From NCBI GenBank assembly GCA_016201905.1, contig JACQBQ010000018.1:79971-143970 (forward strand): 64,000 bases of DNA. The letters run 5' to 3'. Shown here piece after piece: positions 24,734 to 34,072 of the stretch. Position numbers and translations under genes: made by a program. The first letter of the stretch is position 1, and the number at the start of each line of letters is the position of its first letter. This DNA is from Candidatus Melainabacteria bacterium. Its GTDB lineage: Bacteria; Cyanobacteriota; Vampirovibrionia; 2-02-FULL-35-15. The notes below the pieces were generated by a model. The model made no database searches. It was not told where the DNA came from and saw nothing but the letters and a program-made list of their open reading frames with translations.

Positions 24734-25892
24734 TTTTTTGTTTCCATTTGCTCTTGTTATGTCTATTACTTTTACGGGTATTTTGGTTTATTTGGGTGCA
24801 TTTGTTTTTGTTATCCTACTTATTCTAAAGCAAAAGGAAAAAATTAATTTAGGTGAAGGGATACCATGGCATGTCTCGTGTTTTTTAATTTACATTTTTG
24901 CATTTACGATTAGCAAGTTCGTTAACTCTGGTCTTGAAGGTGGCTTTAACACTTTTTCACGAACCTCTCAGGATTATTTTATTTTCTTATGGATATTCTT
25001 CTTTGTAAGTAAGTCGAATAAAAACCAAAAGCTGGTAATCTCTGCGATTTTAGCAGCTTCTTTAGTTTCAGTTGCTTATGGACTGCTTCAATTTTTTCAT
25101 ATGGACTTTTTTCACAGACAGTCACATGTTGACAGGTTATCCGGATTTCATAAAAATCCGTATTCATATGGTGGACAGTTAATTATTCTTTTCTTTTTCT
25201 TGTTAAATTACTATAAAGATAAAATTAGCAAAATTTACCCCCTTTTGATTTTAGCGGCATGTTTGTTTTGCATTTTAAATACTTCTGAAAGAGCAGTAAT
25301 TTTTGCTGTTATAGCTGGAACAATGTTTTATTTCCTTGTACAGAAAGTAAAAAAAGAAAAGCTTCTTCTTTTGGCAGTGCTATTTTCTATCCCTGCTTTT
25401 CTTACCAGTTTTTATAATAAGAAAGTTTTAAAAAGGGTAAAGAGTGTGCTCTTGCCTAGTAAGCATTCCAGCCCGAATGTTAGATTTAAGCTTTGGGAAA
25501 TCGCATTTAGTATTTGGAGGAGAAATATAATTTTTGGAGTCGGAAAATTTCCGACTGTTTACCATGATGTGGGGTGTTCATTTCCTGTACAGGTTTTAAC
25601 ACATGCTCATAATGTTTACTTGCAAGTCTTGGTTACACACGGTTTAATTGGACTTTTGGCTTACTTGAATCTGTTTTTTATGATTCTAAAAAATCTTGCC
25701 ACGAGCTTAAAAAATAACCAGTACGCTTTATGTCTTATGACAGTAATTTTGGCTCTATTTATAGAAGGTTTTTTTGAATATTTTTGGGGAGATAGTGAAG
25801 TTAGATATTTATTCCTTTACTTTACAGGCTTTGTGTCTGGAACAATATCAAATAATTTCGAAAATAAAGAAAAAACGAAGGAAAAAGTGTAA
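24678..25892 (+). CDS. O-antigen ligase/polymerase-like membrane protein
   Basis: Polytopic inner-membrane protein of about 404 residues with around ten hydrophobic segments. The periplasmic loop has features of the Wzy/WaaL superfamily: an early RLSGFHKNPYSYGGQL and a late THAHNVYLQVLVTHGLIGLLAY, where the HNxxL-type motif is the hallmark of O-antigen ligases. It probably joins or polymerises glycan on lipid carriers or lipid A. The start is uncertain because 24678 lies within thiS; a TTG at 24717 is an alternative. The gene fits the lipopolysaccharide theme with lpxD and the family 9 glycosyltransferase. Confidence 0.8.
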   Translation: MFSPLILIKTFEVLESVFIFLFPFALVMSITFTGILVYLGAFVFVILLILKQKEKINLGEGIPWHVSCFLIYIFAFTISKFVNSGLEGGFNTFSRTSQDYFIFLWIFFFVSKSNKNQKLVISAILAASLVSVAYGLLQFFHMDFFHRQSHVDRLSGFHKNPYSYGGQLIILFFFLLNYYKDKISKIYPLLILAACLFCILNTSERAVIFAVIAGTMFYFLVQKVKKEKLLLLAVLFSIPAFLTSFYNKKVLKRVKSVLLPSKHSSPNVRFKLWEIAFSIWRRNIIFGVGKFPTVYHDVGCSFPVQVLTHAHNVYLQVLVTHGLIGLLAYLNLFFMILKNLATSLKNNQYALCLMTVILALFIEGFFEYFWGDSEVRYLFLYFTGFVSGTISNNFENKEKTKEKV

Positions 25893-25917
25893 AATAGGTG
25901 TCGAAAACAAATTCCCC

Positions 25918-26838
25918 ATGAAGTTATTTTATAAAAAGAAAAAAATTGTTTGCATACTTTGTTCTTCTTTGCTCCTGTTTTTATACTCGGGCTTATATTT
26001 GTCTTATATTGCACAAAGTAACGAACCTCAGGAAGGTGTTGAAAGTGTAAATCAAGAATTAAACTTCGTTGATCCAAAAGAACCTACAATACTTAAAGGT
26101 TATGTTAGCAAGATACCTAGTGGGACAAAGTTAAAAATCATTCTTGAAACCCCTATTGATGAAGTGACAAGCATGATAAATGATGAAGTTACTGCAAGAA
26201 CATCTGAAGATATTGTTGTTGATGGAAATGTAGTAGTTCCAGCAAGCAGCACTGTAGTTGGAGAAATATCTGAAATAAATCCAGCCAAAAGGATGCATAA
26301 AGCAGGTAGCGTAAGAATTGAATTTAAGAACCTTACTGTACCGGATGGCAGGCAAGTTCCTATTGTTGCCAGTGTTTTAACTCGCAGTGGATTGATAAAA
26401 GGAAAATTTACAAAAAAGACTGCTTTAATATCTGGAGCAACAATTGTTGCTCCAGTTGCAGCTGGAATCGGTGTTGGATTAGCTGCTCAAGGTAGTGCTG
26501 TGGGAGCAGCAATTGGCGCTGCTTTAGGTGCAGTAGCTGGAATAGCTTTGTTTGCTTTTCAACGAGGTAACATGGTCGATATAAAAGCAGGCAATGAAAT
26601 GGATATAGAGTTGGTTGAAGAAGCCTTAGTGCCAAACTCACAAAGTAAGCCAGATATTCTGGAGCCAGAAGAAAATAAATTAGATACAGATTCAAGTGGC
26701 AATAAAATTGAAAAACCAAAAATGGATTCTACTGAAATTGATTTTACAGAGCCCAAAGAAATAGAAGTAAAACCACAAGGAAGCCCAAGTTGGGAGAAAG
26801 AGCCTGCAGAATTAAAAGATGGTTCTAAAGATAAATAA
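25918..26838 (+). CDS. Envelope protein with glycine-zipper segment
   Basis: Function unknown. About 306 residues from the ATG at 25918, chosen because it places a hydrophobic signal or anchor (IVCILCSSLLLFLYSGLYL) at the N-terminus; the longer frame upstream overlaps the preceding gene. After it come a beta-rich domain (GTKLKIILETPIDEV, VDGNVVVPASSTVVGEI, VRIEFKNLTVPDGRQVP), recalling domains that handle envelope stability, then a Gly/Ala-rich hydrophobic segment of alternating small residues (GATIVAPVAAGIGVGLAA, AAIGAALGAVAGIALF), and an acidic Lys/Glu tail. It is followed immediately by another membrane protein gene. Confidence 0.7.
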   Translation: MKLFYKKKKIVCILCSSLLLFLYSGLYLSYIAQSNEPQEGVESVNQELNFVDPKEPTILKGYVSKIPSGTKLKIILETPIDEVTSMINDEVTARTSEDIVVDGNVVVPASSTVVGEISEINPAKRMHKAGSVRIEFKNLTVPDGRQVPIVASVLTRSGLIKGKFTKKTALISGATIVAPVAAGIGVGLAAQGSAVGAAIGAALGAVAGIALFAFQRGNMVDIKAGNEMDIELVEEALVPNSQSKPDILEPEENKLDTDSSGNKIEKPKMDSTEIDFTEPKEIEVKPQGSPSWEKEPAELKDGSKDK

Positions 26839-26839
26839 T

Positions 26840-27430
26840 ATGGTTGTAAAAAAAAGTGAAAGTGAAAAATCTTATAGTGTTGTTAAACTAAAAGATAGAC
26901 TTGAATACTTGGATAAAGGTATCTTTGAGGATACAAGTGTTGAAAATCCTTTTGATAAGCTAACCTTTCGGGAATATAAAAAAAAATACGAAACTAAAAA
27001 TAATGTATTAGGATATTTTTCTTCTTATAATTTTGGATTATTTGTGCTTGTAGTCTTTTTGCTTAGTACAAGTATTCTTTTCAATAGAGTCTTTTTAGAA
27101 AAATTAGATCCAAAAATATTTAAAGTAGCTTTTCGCTCTGTTTCTTTTACAAAAAAAGCTTTTGTTTCATCTTGGAATTTTTTTGTTGATCAAATTAAAA
27201 AGCCATATGTTGTAACTTTGGGTGAGTTTGGCAATTTTGCAATTGCTAAAGAAGAAGCGATTGCAAAATTGCCTAAATTAAGGCAGGTAGATATAAAACA
27301 GTTAAATGGTGGCATTTATACATTTGAAATAGAGAGGTTTGCTTCTAAGGAAAAAGCATACTCTTTAGCCAATGGCTTTATTAAGGATGGCTTTGATGCA
27401 GTGCATGTACGCTATCTGCCAGATCAATGA
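26840..27430 (+). CDS. Single-span membrane protein with SPOR-like C-terminus
   Basis: About 196 residues from the ATG at 26840, one base after the stop of the previous gene (TAA-T-ATG), so the two are coupled. It has a charged cytoplasmic N-terminus, one membrane helix (FGLFVLVVFLLSTSILF) and a C-terminal region, with YVVTLGEFGNFAIAKEEA and IYTFEIERFASKEKAYSLAN, that resembles the beta-alpha-beta pattern of SPOR-type peptidoglycan-binding domains. The domain call is by eye and uncertain. The last 50 bp overlap tpiA tail to tail. Confidence 0.65.
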   Translation: MVVKKSESEKSYSVVKLKDRLEYLDKGIFEDTSVENPFDKLTFREYKKKYETKNNVLGYFSSYNFGLFVLVVFLLSTSILFNRVFLEKLDPKIFKVAFRSVSFTKKAFVSSWNFFVDQIKKPYVVTLGEFGNFAIAKEEAIAKLPKLRQVDIKQLNGGIYTFEIERFASKEKAYSLANGFIKDGFDAVHVRYLPDQ

Positions 27431-28166
27431 TTTTTGCGAATTCTTCAAACTTTAAGCTGGCCCCTCCAACAAGTCCACCATCAATGTCAGGATATTTAAT
27501 GTGTTCACTAAAATTATCTGATTTTATACTTCCACCATATAATATCCTCACCTTTTCTGAAACTATATTTGTGCTTAATTCTTTAATAGTCTCCCGAATC
27601 ATTTTTACTATTTTGTTTGCGTCTTCACCACTGCAAATTTTCCCAGTACCTATAGCCCAGATTGGTTCATAAGCGACTATTATTTTTTCAAGATCAATTT
27701 TACTTAGATCCTTCAGTCCTGCCAAAATTTGTCTTTTTACCCATTCTTCTGCTTTACCACTTTCTCTGACTTTTAAATCTTCACCAACACAGAAAATAGG
27801 TGTAAAACTAAACTTAAGAGCTGATTTTATTTTTAAATTAATGTCACTGTCTGTTTCATGAAAATATTGTCTTCTTTCACTGTGACCAACAATAACCATA
27901 TTTACGTGTAAGTCAGTTAGCATTTCGGGTGAAATTTCACCAGTGTAAGCACCATTTTCTTTATGAAACATATTTTGAGCACAGATGTGAATGTTACTAC
28001 CTTTTAATATGTTAACTAGTGTTAAAAGATAAACATAAGGTGGACAAATAGCAACCTCCACAGCGCTTTTTGTTTTTACCTGGTTTTTTAATTTGAAAAC
28101 TAAGTCCTGGGCATCAGCTAGGCTTAAGTTCATTTTCCAGTTTCCAATAATTATTTTTTTTCTCAT
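27381..28166 (-). CDS. tpiA: Triosephosphate isomerase
   Basis: Glycolytic and gluconeogenic enzyme interconverting dihydroxyacetone phosphate and glyceraldehyde 3-phosphate. It begins RKKIIIGNWKMNLSL (substrate-binding N-x-K). The catalytic histidine is in GHSERRQYFHETD and the catalytic glutamate in VAYEPIWAIGTG. The phosphate-binding loops ILYGGSIKSDN and GGLVGGASL are present. The length of 261 residues includes a slightly long C-terminus that overlaps the converging gene. Confidence 0.96.
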   Translation of the reverse strand: MRKKIIIGNWKMNLSLADAQDLVFKLKNQVKTKSAVEVAICPPYVYLLTLVNILKGSNIHICAQNMFHKENGAYTGEISPEMLTDLHVNMVIVGHSERRQYFHETDSDINLKIKSALKFSFTPIFCVGEDLKVRESGKAEEWVKRQILAGLKDLSKIDLEKIIVAYEPIWAIGTGKICSGEDANKIVKMIRETIKELSTNIVSEKVRILYGGSIKSDNFSEHIKYPDIDGGLVGGASLKFEEFAKIIDLADSVHALHQSHP

Positions 28167-28225
28167 TTTTTTTATGCTAACTTTAAGTTAATTTATTATA
28201 TAATACTTTTCAAAGTTTGTGAAAA

Positions 28226-28444
28226 ATGAAAAAAGAATACAAAATACAATTAAATAACATTATAAGTGAGCTTTCGTATTTTTTAGAAAGAGACTTTTCC
28301 TCACAGTTTAGAAATCTTTCAAACAAAGAAGATAGACAATTGTTTTTTCTTGCAAAAATATTAACGAGATTGAAGAAATTATCCAGAAATATGAGTGATG
28401 AAGAAAAGATTTTACTTTTTCCTCCTCTAATAACGAAATCATAA
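28226..28444 (+). CDS. Small hypothetical protein
   Basis: Not recognised. 72 residues, charged and mainly helical (LNNIISELSYFLERDFSSQF, LARILTRLKKL-like pattern, DEEKILLFPPL). No signal peptide or membrane segment. It is divergent from tpiA, and a TATAAT box sits at 28199-28204 in the gap in the plus orientation. It ends 7 bp from the converging glycosyltransferase gene. Coding nature is likely but not certain. Confidence 0.5.
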   Translation: MKKEYKIQLNNIISELSYFLERDFSSQFRNLSNKEDRQLFFLAKILTRLKKLSRNMSDEEKILLFPPLITKS

Positions 28445-28451
28445 GTTTATA

Positions 28452-29528
28452 CTAAGTGGCTTTTGTCAAGTTCAATTGTCTGTTTATTGCATCTAGCATC
28501 ATTTCAGGTGTTACATCTAAGCAGACAGGTGTTGAGCAGGATTCCTTTCTTGTATCAAACAAACAAGGCCGACATGCCAGATCCCTTGCGTGTACTGAAA
28601 TAAATTTTGGATCGCATGGAAGTAATTTTTGTGGATCAGTCGGACCAAAAAATGCAACAAGTTTTTTACCGAGCGCTACCGCAAGGTGCATAGGAGCTGA
28701 ATCTACACAAACTAAAAGGTCAGAAGAACTTATTAGTGCTCCAAGTCGCTCTGTGGATATATCTAATGTACTTAAATCAAAATAATTTTTCGGCCTTGCA
28801 AAAAAACTTAGTTTTTTATGGATCTCAGCAATTGTATCAAGATCATTTTTTCCTCCAAGAAGGATTACAGCGTTATCAGAATTTTCCAATAATTTTTCTA
28901 TTAATAATGCCCAGTTTTTAGGTGCCCAGTTTTTTAATATATTTTTTTGAATACTTAATTTGCTGACTCCTGGATGAATGAAAATCTTTTTTGCATAATA
29001 TCTGTCCTTTATTCTTGGATTTAATATTTCTCTAGCCCACTGAATCGTATCTGGATTTAATTTAATTTCTGGTGCTAAATCTGATTGTTTAATTAACTCA
29101 TTTACTTCTGGGATTATTGGTGATAAAAGTTCTGCGAACATGTTTGCAGCATATTGTTTAGTATTTAGCCTTACAGTATGCGTTAAAAATAAGCGACTAA
29201 AAAGTCCTCTATAAAAACCAACTTTCATTTCAGCATCACTTAAATATGCTGTAAAGTTAGCTTTATATGATGAGCCTGTTAAAATAAGAAATTTATATGG
29301 GCGTTTTCTAATTAGTTCTCTAAGTTTTAAAATATTTAATTTTTTTTCTTTAAAATCAAATTCTCTAATTTTTCTATATAAATTTGTAAGTTCACCTATG
29401 CATGAGCTTCGTGGTTCTGTAATTAAATCTATTTCACAGTCAGGAAATTTTTGCTTTAAGAGTTTAACAGCAGGTAATAATAATATTTGATCTCCAATAC
29501 CACCTGGGTTAATGAATAGTGCTCTCAT
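28452..29528 (-). CDS. Glycosyltransferase family 9 (heptosyltransferase-like)
   Basis: ADP-heptose:LPS heptosyltransferase family, which adds sugars to the lipopolysaccharide core. The N-terminal motif LFINPGGIGDQILLLPAVKLL is typical, and the C-terminal nucleotide-sugar domain has IFIHPGVS, VILLGGKND, DLLVCVDSAPMHLAVALGKK and VAFFGPTDPQK. The 358-residue length fits. The exact sugar donor cannot be read from sequence. It supports an outer membrane with core oligosaccharide, together with lpxD and the O-antigen-ligase-like protein. Confidence 0.9.
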   Translation of the reverse strand: MRALFINPGGIGDQILLLPAVKLLKQKFPDCEIDLITEPRSSCIGELTNLYRKIREFDFKEKKLNILKLRELIRKRPYKFLILTGSSYKANFTAYLSDAEMKVGFYRGLFSRLFLTHTVRLNTKQYAANMFAELLSPIIPEVNELIKQSDLAPEIKLNPDTIQWAREILNPRIKDRYYAKKIFIHPGVSKLSIQKNILKNWAPKNWALLIEKLLENSDNAVILLGGKNDLDTIAEIHKKLSFFARPKNYFDLSTLDISTERLGALISSSDLLVCVDSAPMHLAVALGKKLVAFFGPTDPQKLLPCDPKFISVHARDLACRPCLFDTRKESCSTPVCLDVTPEMMLDAINRQLNLTKAT

Positions 29529-29575
29529 ATACTTATTTAATTCTCTCTTTATCTTTCACAAATTATTTTTACAAC

Positions 29576-29693
29576 GATGTAGAGACGATATAAATCGCGT
29601 CTCTACCTATTTTACTTGTCCATGTTGTAATCAGTTAACAACGTCTCTACACTTCTACATTATCATGTTCTTGAGGGTAAATAGAGACGTTGA
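29576..29693. repeat. GTAGAGACG-type palindromic repeats
   Basis: Two consecutive hairpins share the unit GTAGAGACG/CGTCTCTAC. The first is 29579-29587 with 29598-29606 (9 bp, 10-nt loop). The second is AACGTCTCTA (29640-29649) with TAGAGACGTT (29682-29691). From memory, GAGACG palindromes of this type are common intergenic repeats in filamentous cyanobacteria. The element fills the gap between the glycosyltransferase gene and rplD. Confidence 0.75.
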
Positions 29694-29779
29694 CCAAAAT
29701 ATCATTGATGGGTAGAATTAACCTTTGCATCTTTAAATATGATTGCACAAACAATAATAATTAAAGCTAATTATAAAAA

Positions 29780-30442
29780 ATGCCGAAATCAAGCACACAA
29801 AATTTGGATGAAAAAAATAAGGATTTTAAGCTACCCGATCTGTTTAAAAGTTTAAAACCCAATACTCATTTATTACATTTATCAGTTTTAAGACAATTAG
29901 CTAACCAGAGAGCTGGTACAGCATCTACCAAAACCAAAGGGGAAGTTCGCGGCGGCGGCAAAAAACCTTGGAAACAAAAAGGTACAGGTAGGGCAAGGGC
30001 AGGCTCTATAAGATCTCCATTATGGGTTGGCGGAGGTATAACTTTTGGTCCAAAACCAAGGACTTATAATATTAACCTTCCTAAAAAAGCCAGGAATTTG
30101 GCAATTGCTCAAGCACTGGTATCAAAATCAGATAATGTAGTTCTGTTAAAAAGCTTACCAGTATTAAAGGAGATTAAAACCAAAGAACTGCTTTCACAGC
30201 TTAAATCCATGGGTGATTTAAAAGCACCGATTTTATTTATAGCTGATTCAAGTGAAGCTGACTTCATAAAAGTAAAGAAAGCGTCAAATAATTTACAGGA
30301 TGTAGTTTTTACTGACCAAAAAGTTGTAGGAACTTTTGAGATTCTTAAGTCTAATACAATTTTAATAACACAGCATGCAATGACTGAGCTTGAAAAAAGG
30401 TTTTCAAAGCTTCTAAAACGTGGAAGTACAAAGGTAACGTAA
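29780..30442 (+). CDS. rplD: 50S ribosomal protein L4
   Basis: Large-subunit protein lining the exit tunnel. The conserved tunnel loop is GEVRGGGKKPWKQKGTGRAR, followed by GSIRSPLWVGGGITFGPKPR. The 220-residue length is normal. It is the first gene of the plus-strand ribosomal cluster here; its usual upstream neighbours rpsJ and rplC lie about 12 kb away on the other strand. The gap upstream holds palindromic repeats and no strong Shine-Dalgarno sequence, so this half of the cluster must have acquired its own promoter. Confidence 0.96.
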   Translation: MPKSSTQNLDEKNKDFKLPDLFKSLKPNTHLLHLSVLRQLANQRAGTASTKTKGEVRGGGKKPWKQKGTGRARAGSIRSPLWVGGGITFGPKPRTYNINLPKKARNLAIAQALVSKSDNVVLLKSLPVLKEIKTKELLSQLKSMGDLKAPILFIADSSEADFIKVKKASNNLQDVVFTDQKVVGTFEILKSNTILITQHAMTELEKRFSKLLKRGSTKVT

Positions 30443-30446
30443 AAAA

Positions 30447-30740
30447 ATGAGTGGAAATTTGTCAAATATATTATTAGAACCAATTATTACAGAGAAGAGT
30501 ACTGCCTTAAGTCAGCACGATAAGTATACTTTTAAGGTTGCCAAGGATGCTACAAAATCCAGTATTAAAAAAGCTTTTCAGGAGATATTCCCTGATAAAA
30601 AAGTTTTATCAGTAAAAACATTAATTGTAAGGGGACATAAGAGACGAACTAAATATGGACATTCATTGCCAAAGGATGGTAAAAAGGCAGTTGTAACTGC
30701 AAGTGGTTCAAAAATTACATATTTCCCGGAGGTTTCATAG
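30447..30740 (+). CDS. rplW: 50S ribosomal protein L23
   Basis: Large-subunit protein at the tunnel exit that docks trigger factor and SRP. It shows ILLEPIITEKSTALSQHDKY, the usual N-terminal signature, and VLSVKTLIVRGHKRRTKYG. 97 residues, normal. It lies 4 bp after rplD. Confidence 0.95.
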   Translation: MSGNLSNILLEPIITEKSTALSQHDKYTFKVAKDATKSSIKKAFQEIFPDKKVLSVKTLIVRGHKRRTKYGHSLPKDGKKAVVTASGSKITYFPEVS

Positions 30741-30796
30741 ATAAAAGGTCGAGGTGGGAATTAAGAATTGAGAATTAAGAGGTTGAAAAATAAATT

Positions 30797-31621
30797 ATGC
30801 CAGTAAAAGAAAGAAGACCAATTACACCTGGACAACGTGGAATGAGCTTTATTGATTTTAGTGAGATAACTAAATCAAAGCCTGAAAAAAAATTACTTAA
30901 ATCATATAGAAGGATATCAGGCAGAAATAATCAAGGAAGAATTACTACAAGACATAGAGGTGGTGGACATAAAAAGCAGTATAGAATAATTGATTTTTTA
31001 AGAAATAAAGATAATGTCCCAGCAAAAGTAATTGCTATTGAATACGATCCAAATAGAAATTGTAGAATTGCATTACTGTCATACAGTGATGGCGAGAAGA
31101 AATATATACTGGCTCCAAACGGACTAAAAGTAAATGATGTAGTAATGTCTGGTGAGAGTGTAGAACAAAAAGTTGGCAATGCTCTGCCTATTAGAAACAT
31201 TACCGTTGGTGAGTTTATCCATAATGTTGAATTAAAACCTGGAGCAGGTGGACAGCTTGCCAGATCAGCAGGTGCAGCTTCACAGCTTCTGGCAAAAGAA
31301 GGCGAGCTTGCAACACTCAGGCTACCTTCTGGTGAAATGAGAAGAGTTAGTAGTAACTGTAGAGCTACACTAGGACAGCTTGGTAATTTAGATCAGCTAA
31401 ATGTTCAGCTTGGAAAAGCAGGACGTAAGCGTTATTTAGGGATCAGACCTACCGTCAGAGGCTCTGCTATGAATCCTGTAGACCATCCGCATGGAGGCGG
31501 AGAAGGCAGAAGTCCTATTGGTGGACAGCCAAAGACTCCTTGGGGAAAACCAGCCATGGGACTTAAGTCCAGGAAACCGAAGCAGTCAGATAAGTATATT
31601 ATTTCAAGGAGAAAGAAATAA
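30797..31621 (+). CDS. rplB: 50S ribosomal protein L2
   Basis: Protein needed for peptidyl-transferase function and subunit association. Motifs [34 protein letters not shown] and the C-terminal signature [18 protein letters not shown] are all present. 274 residues is the usual length. It is 56 bp after rplW, the largest gap in this part of the cluster. Confidence 0.97.
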   Translation: MPVKERRPITPGQRGMSFIDFSEITKSKPEKKLLKSYRRISGRNNQGRITTRHRGGGHKKQYRIIDFLRNKDNVPAKVIAIEYDPNRNCRIALLSYSDGEKKYILAPNGLKVNDVVMSGESVEQKVGNALPIRNITVGEFIHNVELKPGAGGQLARSAGAASQLLAKEGELATLRLPSGEMRRVSSNCRATLGQLGNLDQLNVQLGKAGRKRYLGIRPTVRGSAMNPVDHPHGGGEGRSPIGGQPKTPWGKPAMGLKSRKPKQSDKYIISRRKK

Positions 31622-31624
31622 ACA

Positions 31625-31951
31625 ATGGGCAGATCACTAAAAAAAGGTCCTTATGTTCATCCTTCACTAATAAATAAAGTTAATGAAATGAATAAATTGG
31701 GGAAAAAGCAAGTAATTAAAACTTGGAAACGCGCTTCTATGATTGTGCCTGAGATGATTGGACACACAATTGCAGTTCATAATGGCAGGAAATTTGTTCC
31801 TGTTTATATTACCGAACAAATGATTGGTCATAGGCTAGGCGAGTTTTCGATTTCAAGATATTTTAGAGCTCACTCTGGTATTGCTAAAAAGGATGAAGCT
31901 GGAGCAGGTGCTGCACCAGCCCAGGCAAGTGCCTCTGAGGGTAAAAAATAA
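31625..31951 (+). CDS. rpsS: 30S ribosomal protein S19
   Basis: Head protein of the small subunit. [17 protein letters not shown] and the signature with [21 protein letters not shown] are standard. At 108 residues it exceeds the usual about 92, because of an Ala-rich tail ([17 protein letters not shown]). It lies 3 bp after rplB. Confidence 0.96.
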   Translation: MGRSLKKGPYVHPSLINKVNEMNKLGKKQVIKTWKRASMIVPEMIGHTIAVHNGRKFVPVYITEQMIGHRLGEFSISRYFRAHSGIAKKDEAGAGAAPAQASASEGKK

Positions 31952-31959
31952 AGGATAAA

Positions 31960-32541
31960 ATGGCAAAAGCAGTTGCAAAATTTATAAGAATGTCACCTCG
32001 GAAATTGAGAAGAGTAATCAATGTTATTCGTGGTAAAGATACAGGCAGTGCAAAAACAATTTTAAAGTTTATGCCTTATAGTGCAGCGCGTGTCGTTGAA
32101 AAGGTTTTAACATCTGCAATTTCAAATGCAAAAGAAAATGAGAAACAAAATCCTGAAGAATTAAGAATTACTAAAGCTTATGTTGATCAGTCAGCTACTT
32201 TACGTCGCTGGAGAGCAATGTCAAGAGGTAGAGGTTTTCCTATTTTAAAAAGAATGAGTCATGTAACCTTAGAGGTTAATCATGATCCTGATCTGGCTGA
32301 ACGTAGATCTAAAATGCCAGGAAAATCCACAGTTCATAAAACAGTAGAGCACAAACATGATCATAAACACGATCATAAGCATGATCACGCGCATCATGAT
32401 GAGCATGAACATGAGAAGAAAGAAGCTAAAACAACTCATAAGCAACCCAAGACAAAAGAAGTTAAAGAAATTAAGGATAAAGTAGAAAAAACAAAAGAAC
32501 CTAAGAAGAAAAAAGAAAATAAGGAGAAGAAAGAGAAATAA
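31960..32541 (+). CDS. rplV: 50S ribosomal protein L22 with histidine-rich and Lys/Glu-rich tail
   Basis: Residues 1-113 are a complete L22 ([20 protein letters not shown], then [19 protein letters not shown]). After that the chain runs on for about 80 residues instead of ending. Residues 131-151 contain 11 histidines alternating with Asp and Lys (HKHDHKHD-type), followed by a Lys/Glu-rich stretch to residue 193. The histidine part is encoded by short GATCATAAACA-like repeats at about 32349-32412. The tail could bind metal or simply be a repeat expansion. Usual L22 length is about 110-120. Confidence 0.95.
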   Translation: MAKAVAKFIRMSPRKLRRVINVIRGKDTGSAKTILKFMPYSAARVVEKVLTSAISNAKENEKQNPEELRITKAYVDQSATLRRWRAMSRGRGFPILKRMSHVTLEVNHDPDLAERRSKMPGKSTVHKTVEHKHDHKHDHKHDHAHHDEHEHEKKEAKTTHKQPKTKEVKEIKDKVEKTKEPKKKKENKEKKEK

Positions 32542-32542
32542 A

Positions 32543-33289
32543 ATGGGTCAAAAAGTACATCCAAAAGGTTTTAGATTAGGCATTATCCAGACATGGGATT
32601 CTCAGTGGTATGCCCCACCCAAGTATTATTCAGATTTAGTATTAGAAGATAGACTGATTCGTGAACACATAAAAAGAAAACTTTTTAATGCAGGGATTAG
32701 TAAAATTGAAATCTGGAGAAAAGCTCAATTAATTCAAATTAATATTCATTCTGTAAGACCAGGCATTGTAGTAGGTAAGGGTGGGCAAGGCTTAGAGACT
32801 CTGCGAAATGAAATAATGAATTTAATTAACAGAAAAGATGTCGTTGTTCAGACCAATGTTATAGAAGTTACAAAAGCAGACTTAGATTCTCAGCTTACAA
32901 GTGAGGCAATTGCTCAGCAGTTGGAACGCAGAGTAGCTTTTCGAAAAGCAATGAAACAGGCAATGCAAAGAGCTATGCGTGCAGGTGCAAAAGGTATAAA
33001 GGTAATGGTTTCTGGACGTTTAGGTGGAAATGATATAGCGAGAACCGAGTGGTTAAGAGAAGGTGCTATACCACTTCATACTCTTAGAGCTGATATTGAT
33101 TATGGATTTGCAATTGCTAAAACAATTTTTGGTGTAATTGGTGTGAAGACATGGATATACAGAGGATTAGTTCCTCCTGGAGAAATGGTTCAAAGGAATG
33201 TAAAGCCAGTTTCTAACTTAAATTTGGAAGAAGATGAAATAGGTCAAGGACAAAGAAAGAAAAAAAGAAGAAGGGATAATAAGGAGTAA
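32543..33289 (+). CDS. rpsC: 30S ribosomal protein S3
   Basis: Small-subunit protein at the mRNA entry channel. The N-terminus [20 protein letters not shown], the KH-domain loop [20 protein letters not shown] and the C-terminal [18 protein letters not shown] are standard. It is 248 residues long and ends in a basic tail ([11 protein letters not shown]). It follows rplV by 1 bp. Confidence 0.97.
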   Translation: MGQKVHPKGFRLGIIQTWDSQWYAPPKYYSDLVLEDRLIREHIKRKLFNAGISKIEIWRKAQLIQINIHSVRPGIVVGKGGQGLETLRNEIMNLINRKDVVVQTNVIEVTKADLDSQLTSEAIAQQLERRVAFRKAMKQAMQRAMRAGAKGIKVMVSGRLGGNDIARTEWLREGAIPLHTLRADIDYGFAIAKTIFGVIGVKTWIYRGLVPPGEMVQRNVKPVSNLNLEEDEIGQGQRKKKRRRDNKE

Positions 33290-33292
33290 AAA

Positions 33293-33715
33293 TTGCTAGT
33301 ACCAAGACAGACAAAATTTAGAAAACAAATGCGCGGGCGTATGACTGGAAAAGAGTCACGGGGTGTAAGACTTCATTATGGAGAATATGGTCTACAGGCA
33401 TTGCAGCCAGCTTGGGTTTCATCCAGGCAATTAGAAGCTGCCAGAAAAGCAATGGTGCGAAGTATTAAAAGGGGTGGCAAAATCTGGATTATGGTTTTTC
33501 CAGATAAACCAGTTACAAAAAAACCTGCTGAGGTAAGAATGGGTTCTGGCAAAGGTAATCCCGAATTTTGGGTTACTGTAGTTAGACCAGGTCGTATTCT
33601 TTTTGAGATGACAGGCGTTCCGCAAGATATAGCAGTTGAATCATTAAAGCTTGCATCACACAAGCTCCCGATCAGGTGCCGTATTATTCAGAAAGAGGAA
33701 CACGTAAAAGGATAG
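33293..33715 (+). CDS. rplP: 50S ribosomal protein L16
   Basis: Protein near the A-site of the large subunit. Signatures are [18 protein letters not shown] and [17 protein letters not shown]. 140 residues. The start is TTG at 33293 (read as Met), because the family N-terminus begins exactly here. Confidence 0.96.
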   Translation: MLVPRQTKFRKQMRGRMTGKESRGVRLHYGEYGLQALQPAWVSSRQLEAARKAMVRSIKRGGKIWIMVFPDKPVTKKPAEVRMGSGKGNPEFWVTVVRPGRILFEMTGVPQDIAVESLKLASHKLPIRCRIIQKEEHVKG

Positions 33716-33718
33716 GTT

Positions 33719-34072
33719 ATGTTGAAGTTGGTTGAAATAAAAGATTTATCACGAGGTGAGATTGTTGATCAATTAAAAAAATCACGTCTTGAACTCGTTG
33801 ATTTGCGAATGAAATTTATAAGCAGACAGTTAGAAGATCCCTCGCTTATAAAAAAGAAAAGAAAAGAAATAGCCAGACTTCTTACGATTGAAACTCAAAA
33901 ACAAAGTGATAAAGATCAAAAGTTGGAAAGTAAACCTGCAAAGAGTCTAAAGAATAAAAAAGAAAAAGAAATAATTGAAAAGAAAGTCGAAGAGAAAAAA
34001 GTAGAGAAGAAAACTAAAAAGGTAAAAAGTGTTGGGAAGAAAGGTTTAAAGAAGGAAGAAGAAAATGCCTAA
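33719..34072 (+). CDS. rpmC: 50S ribosomal protein L29 with charged C-terminal extension
   Basis: The first about 65 residues are L29 ([20 protein letters not shown], then [20 protein letters not shown]). The usual protein stops there, but here a further about 50 residues of Lys/Glu-rich sequence follow. The C-terminal end overlaps rpsQ by 8 bp, which suggests coupling. Confidence 0.92.
   Translation: MLKLVEIKDLSRGEIVDQLKKSRLELVDLRMKFISRQLEDPSLIKKKRKEIARLLTIETQKQSDKDQKLESKPAKSLKNKKEKEIIEKKVEEKKVEKKTKKVKSVGKKGLKKEEENA

Noticed and set aside
25774-25917. Upstream part of a longer frame for the envelope protein at 25918
   Set aside because: It lies inside the preceding ligase-like gene and would bury the signal sequence 50 residues deep.
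28456-28921. Long open frames opposite the glycosyltransferase, aminopeptidase and ribosomal genes
   Set aside because: They lie antisense within clearly conserved genes, have no family features and no ribosome binding sites.
32349-32412. Repeats of GATCATAAACA type, considered as a CRISPR-like or tandem-repeat array
   Set aside because: The units are 9-12 bp, in frame, and encode the His/Asp/Lys tail of L22; there are no spacers.
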